A stretch of DNA of 64,000 nt from Hymenobacter sublimis (GTDB lineage: Bacteria; Bacteroidota; Bacteroidia; Cytophagales; Hymenobacteraceae). A model generated the notes under the pieces. The model was not told the origin of the DNA. It worked only from the letters and a program-made list of their open reading frames with translations, and made no database searches. Location of the stretch: contig NZ_CP095848.1 in the NCBI RefSeq assembly GCF_023101345.1, positions 4,056,001 to 4,120,000 on the forward strand. Reading direction: 5' to 3'. Numbering within the stretch: the first letter of the stretch is position 1; every line of letters begins with the position of its first letter. The position numbers and the translations under genes are program-made. Below are positions 61,778-64,000 of this stretch, piece by piece.

Positions 61778-62545
61778 CTAGCGCAGGGCGTAGAGAATGG
61801 GTTTGCTGGGGCTGGCATCTAGCTCCAAGCTCGTGACTTGCAGATTCAACAGATACAGTCCGTCTTCCAGCTCGTCGGGCACAAAAATCAGTTCTGTGAT
61901 GGTGGCTGCCTGGCGCGTGGCGTGGGGGTACTGCCAAAAGGCGTGGTGGGCCAGAAGTTGTCCGCCGTCTTCTTCCCGGTCCACGCTGGGCAAATCTAGG
62001 AGCAGGTGCTCGATGTGGTGTCCGGCCAGGTAGTGAGCCAGGGCGGGCTCCAGGTAAGTGGGGTTGGTGCCAGAGTAGTGGCGGGTACGCTTGCTTTTGT
62101 GGTTGGGCAGGGTGCGCAGAATCAGGGCTTCGGGACGTACAGCGGCATCGGGCCCGCCCTCCAGCTCCCGGCGCACATCTTCCAGCAGCACTACCTCGTC
62201 GCCGTTGGCCTGGGGGCGGGGCTGCACCGATACTAGCCGGGCTACGAACAGAAAGCGGCGCAGGCAACGGTTCAGCGTGGCGCGGGGGTCAGGGGAAATA
62301 TGGCCGTAGCACTCCGTGTGCGTGCCGTTGCCGTGGGGCGTGAGGTGCACCCGCTTGTAGTTGGTGCTGCCTCCTTCGGCCACGCTGCCCACGAAATTCC
62401 CAACCCGAATTACATCAAACGCTACCGGCTCGGCCCAGAAGCAGTTTACCTGCTGCTCCCCCGGAGCCAGCGGCAGGGAAATATCCAGGGGCGCGGCCGG
62501 ATCGAAGGCGAACGAGCGGCCCTGGTAAGAATAGGTGGCTAGCAT
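61778..62545 (-). CDS. Cyclase-family (kynurenine formamidase-like) metal hydrolase
   Basis: The ATG at 62545 (MLATYSYQGRSFAF) gives 255 aa. The PF04199-type motif is visible as HGNGTHTECYGH at 71-82, close to the family HxGTHxDxPxH with Glu replacing the usual Asp; H71, H76 and H82 are the likely metal ligands with E78. Members include bacterial kynurenine formamidase and isatin hydrolase. The substrate here is unknown, and no tryptophan-degradation gene is adjacent. It has no signal peptide. A palindrome separates it from the upstream hydrolase gene. Confidence 0.78.
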   Translation of the reverse strand: MLATYSYQGRSFAFDPAAPLDISLPLAPGEQQVNCFWAEPVAFDVIRVGNFVGSVAEGGSTNYKRVHLTPHGNGTHTECYGHISPDPRATLNRCLRRFLFVARLVSVQPRPQANGDEVVLLEDVRRELEGGPDAAVRPEALILRTLPNHKSKRTRHYSGTNPTYLEPALAHYLAGHHIEHLLLDLPSVDREEDGGQLLAHHAFWQYPHATRQAATITELIFVPDELEDGLYLLNLQVTSLELDASPSKPILYALR

Positions 62546-62591
62546 GAAGGAACGTAATAAAGTGAACAGAAATGCAGGCAAGAGCCGGCCA

Positions 62592-62687
62592 CCTCCCGCT
62601 GTCGTTCCGAGTGTAGCGAGGCATCTAGGGAATCATTCGACCTGCTTGGCTCAGGTTCCTTGCTGCACTCGGCATGACAGCGGGAGG
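62592..62687. repeat. Long palindrome upstream of the cyclase gene
   Basis: Arms of 37 bases (62592-62628 and 62651-62687) share a CCTCCCGCTGTC start and a CGAG-GCATCT core with several mismatches. It lies 47 bases before the cyclase start, where it might affect transcription. Confidence 0.75.
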
Positions 62688-62731
62688 CTGCTTTCAGCTA
62701 CCGTCAGCGGGCCAAGTGAAATGGGCGAAAC

Positions 62732-63400
62732 TCAGCCGACGGGCACACTTGCTCCCCTGTTTTCCTCCAGCAACCGGTTCAGGATGCGGCTGATTTCTTC
62801 GGCGTGACTAAGCACCATGAAGTGTCCGCCGCCGCGAATCAGGTACTCCACGGGGGTAGGGCCGGGCGGAAACACCCGGTCGTGAGTGCCCAGGATTTGG
62901 ACGCTGCGCCCAACGTGGGTACTGTCCCAGTGCAGGAGGCGGTGAATGGCCCAGCGGGTGTACACGGGCTCCATGTCGCGCAGAATTTGCTTGAACAGGC
63001 GGTACTCTTCTCCATTTCTCACGCCAAAATACCACTGTCCGGCCCGTGGAAACAGCTTCAGCCACTGCGGCGGAAACAGCCGGTACACCCGCGTTGCCCG
63101 AATTAGGCGCAGCAGCGGGGGCAGGCAGCTAGCATCGGGAATGCTGCTGATCAGCACGGTACGCAACCGGGGCCGCAATCGGTTGATTTCTAGACCTACT
63201 ACCCCACCAAAGGAAACTCCCACCAACAGCCCCTCCGCTTCCAGCGGAATACGGGCCGCCATGCGGGCCGCGTAGTGGGGTAGGGTTTCGTCGGGTTCCG
63301 GCGTGGGCCAGAGCAGCACCTGCGCCGGCCCGTGCAAGAGCGGTAGCAGATTCCGGAACACCCGCTCATCGGCCCCCAGCCCGGGCAAAAGGTAGAACAT
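62732..63400 (-). CDS. Alpha/beta hydrolase
   Basis: The 222-aa soluble protein is a compact alpha/beta hydrolase. It starts MFYLLPGLGADERVF, with the oxyanion loop PGLGAD, and has nucleophile S63 in GVSFGG, acid Asp in LGTHDRVFPPG and His in RGGGHFMVLSHA. The small cap region (RLFPPQWLKLFPRAGQW) is rich in aromatic residues. Such short members with LPGLGADERVF starts are common in Bacteroidota, but their substrates are unknown. The upstream side carries the GGTGA tandem repeat, which may form a hairpin in its leader. Confidence 0.82.
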   Translation of the reverse strand: MFYLLPGLGADERVFRNLLPLLHGPAQVLLWPTPEPDETLPHYAARMAARIPLEAEGLLVGVSFGGVVGLEINRLRPRLRTVLISSIPDASCLPPLLRLIRATRVYRLFPPQWLKLFPRAGQWYFGVRNGEEYRLFKQILRDMEPVYTRWAIHRLLHWDSTHVGRSVQILGTHDRVFPPGPTPVEYLIRGGGHFMVLSHAEEISRILNRLLEENRGASVPVG

Positions 63401-63407
63401 ATGGGGA

Positions 63408-63513
63408 GTGGTGGGATGGTGAGATGGTGAGATGGTGAGTTTGCCGTTCAGAAGGCGCGTGTATGGGCAGATAAAACGGTAAACTCACCATCTCACCAGT
63501 TCACTATTTCACC
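63408..63513. repeat. GGTGA/TCACC tandem repeats forming a hairpin
   Basis: Units of GGTGAGAT repeat three times at 63408-63442, and their reverse complement (CTCACCAT, TCACCAG, TTCACC) lies at 63481-63513. The pair 63426-63442 / 63481-63497 is a perfect 17-bp inverted repeat. Relatives are at 1-24 and 17990-18024. Confidence 0.65.
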
Positions 63514-63514
63514 T

Positions 63515-64000
63515 TTACGGCTCCACGCGCAGGAACACGCCTTCCAGGTAAAAGATGTTGTGGGGCTGACCGGCTTCGTATTCGGCGGCTTCCTCACTCT
63601 CGGCGTCCATGCTGATGTCGAAGGTTTCTTCCTCTTCGCCTTCCTCGCCCTCCTCGTAGGGCTCATCGGCGGGGTAGGTGCAGGAGAGCTTCAGGGCCAC
63701 GTTGGGCAGGGGCACGGGCGGGTCGGCGTCGGTGGTGTATTCCAGCAGGCAGGGCCACTCGTGCACGGTAGCCAGGGCATCGGCTACGTCTTCCTGCAAG
63801 GCCTCGGCCCGGGCGCCAGCTAGGCGCAGCAACAGGTCGAGCTGCTGGAAAGGCAGGCCCAAATGGAAAAAGTGGGATTCCTGGTCGAAGTAAGTGGTAG
63901 CCCAGATAGTAACGTCGTCGGAGTTATCGAACACAATGGCTGTTATCTGCACCTGTTCGATAAAAAAATCCGTGTCGTCGGCCAGGGCATCAATCAGTCT
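63515..64000 (-). CDS. Unrecognised acidic protein, 5' end beyond the window
   Basis: The frame is open to the right edge, so the N-terminus is missing; a GTG at 63952 is in frame but the upstream codons (RLIDALADDTDFFIEQVQ) look coding. The visible 161 residues are beta-rich at first (ITAIVFDNSDDVTIWATTYF) and then helical (LDLLLRLAGARAEALQEDVA). They include a strongly acidic linker near the end (YEEGEEGEEEE, then DISMDAESEEAAEYE). There is no signal peptide in the visible part. I do not recognise a family. Confidence 0.65.
   Translation of the reverse strand, partial: RLIDALADDTDFFIEQVQITAIVFDNSDDVTIWATTYFDQESHFFHLGLPFQQLDLLLRLAGARAEALQEDVADALATVHEWPCLLEYTTDADPPVPLPNVALKLSCTYPADEPYEEGEEGEEEETFDISMDAESEEAAEYEAGQPHNIFYLEGVFLRVEP

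Overview
The window looks like a chromosomal stretch of a GC-rich Bacteroidota, most likely a Hymenobacter-like member of the Cytophagales. The evidence is two giant secreted proteins with type IX secretion (T9SS) C-terminal sorting domains, a TamB/TamL pair in which TamL is a lipoprotein, DUF5686, DUF2490 and DUF2007 proteins, an OFA-type MFS transporter with its tiny partner protein, and occasional exact matches to the Bacteroidota -7 element TAnnTTTG. The genus is an inference. I saw no tRNA, rRNA, CRISPR array, prophage or transposase gene.

Layout. 1-7.3 kb: housekeeping and envelope genes (TPR protein, TonB-domain protein, lipoprotein, N-acetylmuramoyl-L-alanine amidase, OFA transporter plus small subunit, DUF2007 protein, fatty acid desaturase). 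7.8-10.4 kb: a hybrid histidine kinase. 10.5-33.5 kb: a molybdenum island, interrupted by unrelated genes. It holds moeA, moaC, a MobB-MobA-like fusion, moaE, moaD, moaA, a MOT1-type molybdate transporter, moeB with a rhodanese domain, fdhD, a small DUF7009-like gene and two tandem molybdopterin oxidoreductases of the FdhF/YdeP family. The interrupting genes are an S41 peptidase gene broken by one in-frame stop, an alpha/beta hydrolase, an ECF sigma factor, ClpP, a GH88 hydrolase and a DUF2490 protein. 33.6-41.6 kb: tamB-tamL on the minus strand. 42.5-45.2 kb: a 4-alpha-glucanotransferase with two starch-binding domains. 45.6-55.6 kb: two large T9SS adhesin-like proteins. 55.8-64 kb: a TrxR-like flavoprotein, a DUF5686 protein, galactokinase, a cyclase-family protein, an alpha/beta hydrolase and a partial gene at the right edge.

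How the genes work together. The molybdenum genes form a nearly complete supply chain: uptake (MOT1), cPMP synthesis (MoaA, MoaC), dithiolene formation (MoaD, MoaE, recharged by MoeB), Mo insertion (MoeA), nucleotide attachment (MobA) and sulfuration (FdhD). The likely clients are the two adjacent FdhF/YdeP enzymes. No moaB/mogA was seen here. A minus-strand operon, moeB - putative lipoprotein - MOT1 transporter - 112-aa protein, puts two unrecognised genes into this pathway by context.

The most unusual non-coding features are a family of long imperfect palindromes (at least six copies, all intergenic, several between Moco genes), a nested 198-bp palindrome between moeA and moaC, a structured leader before moaA, tandem TCACC/GGTGA repeats, and a repeat-derived insertion at the start of the tamL reading frame.
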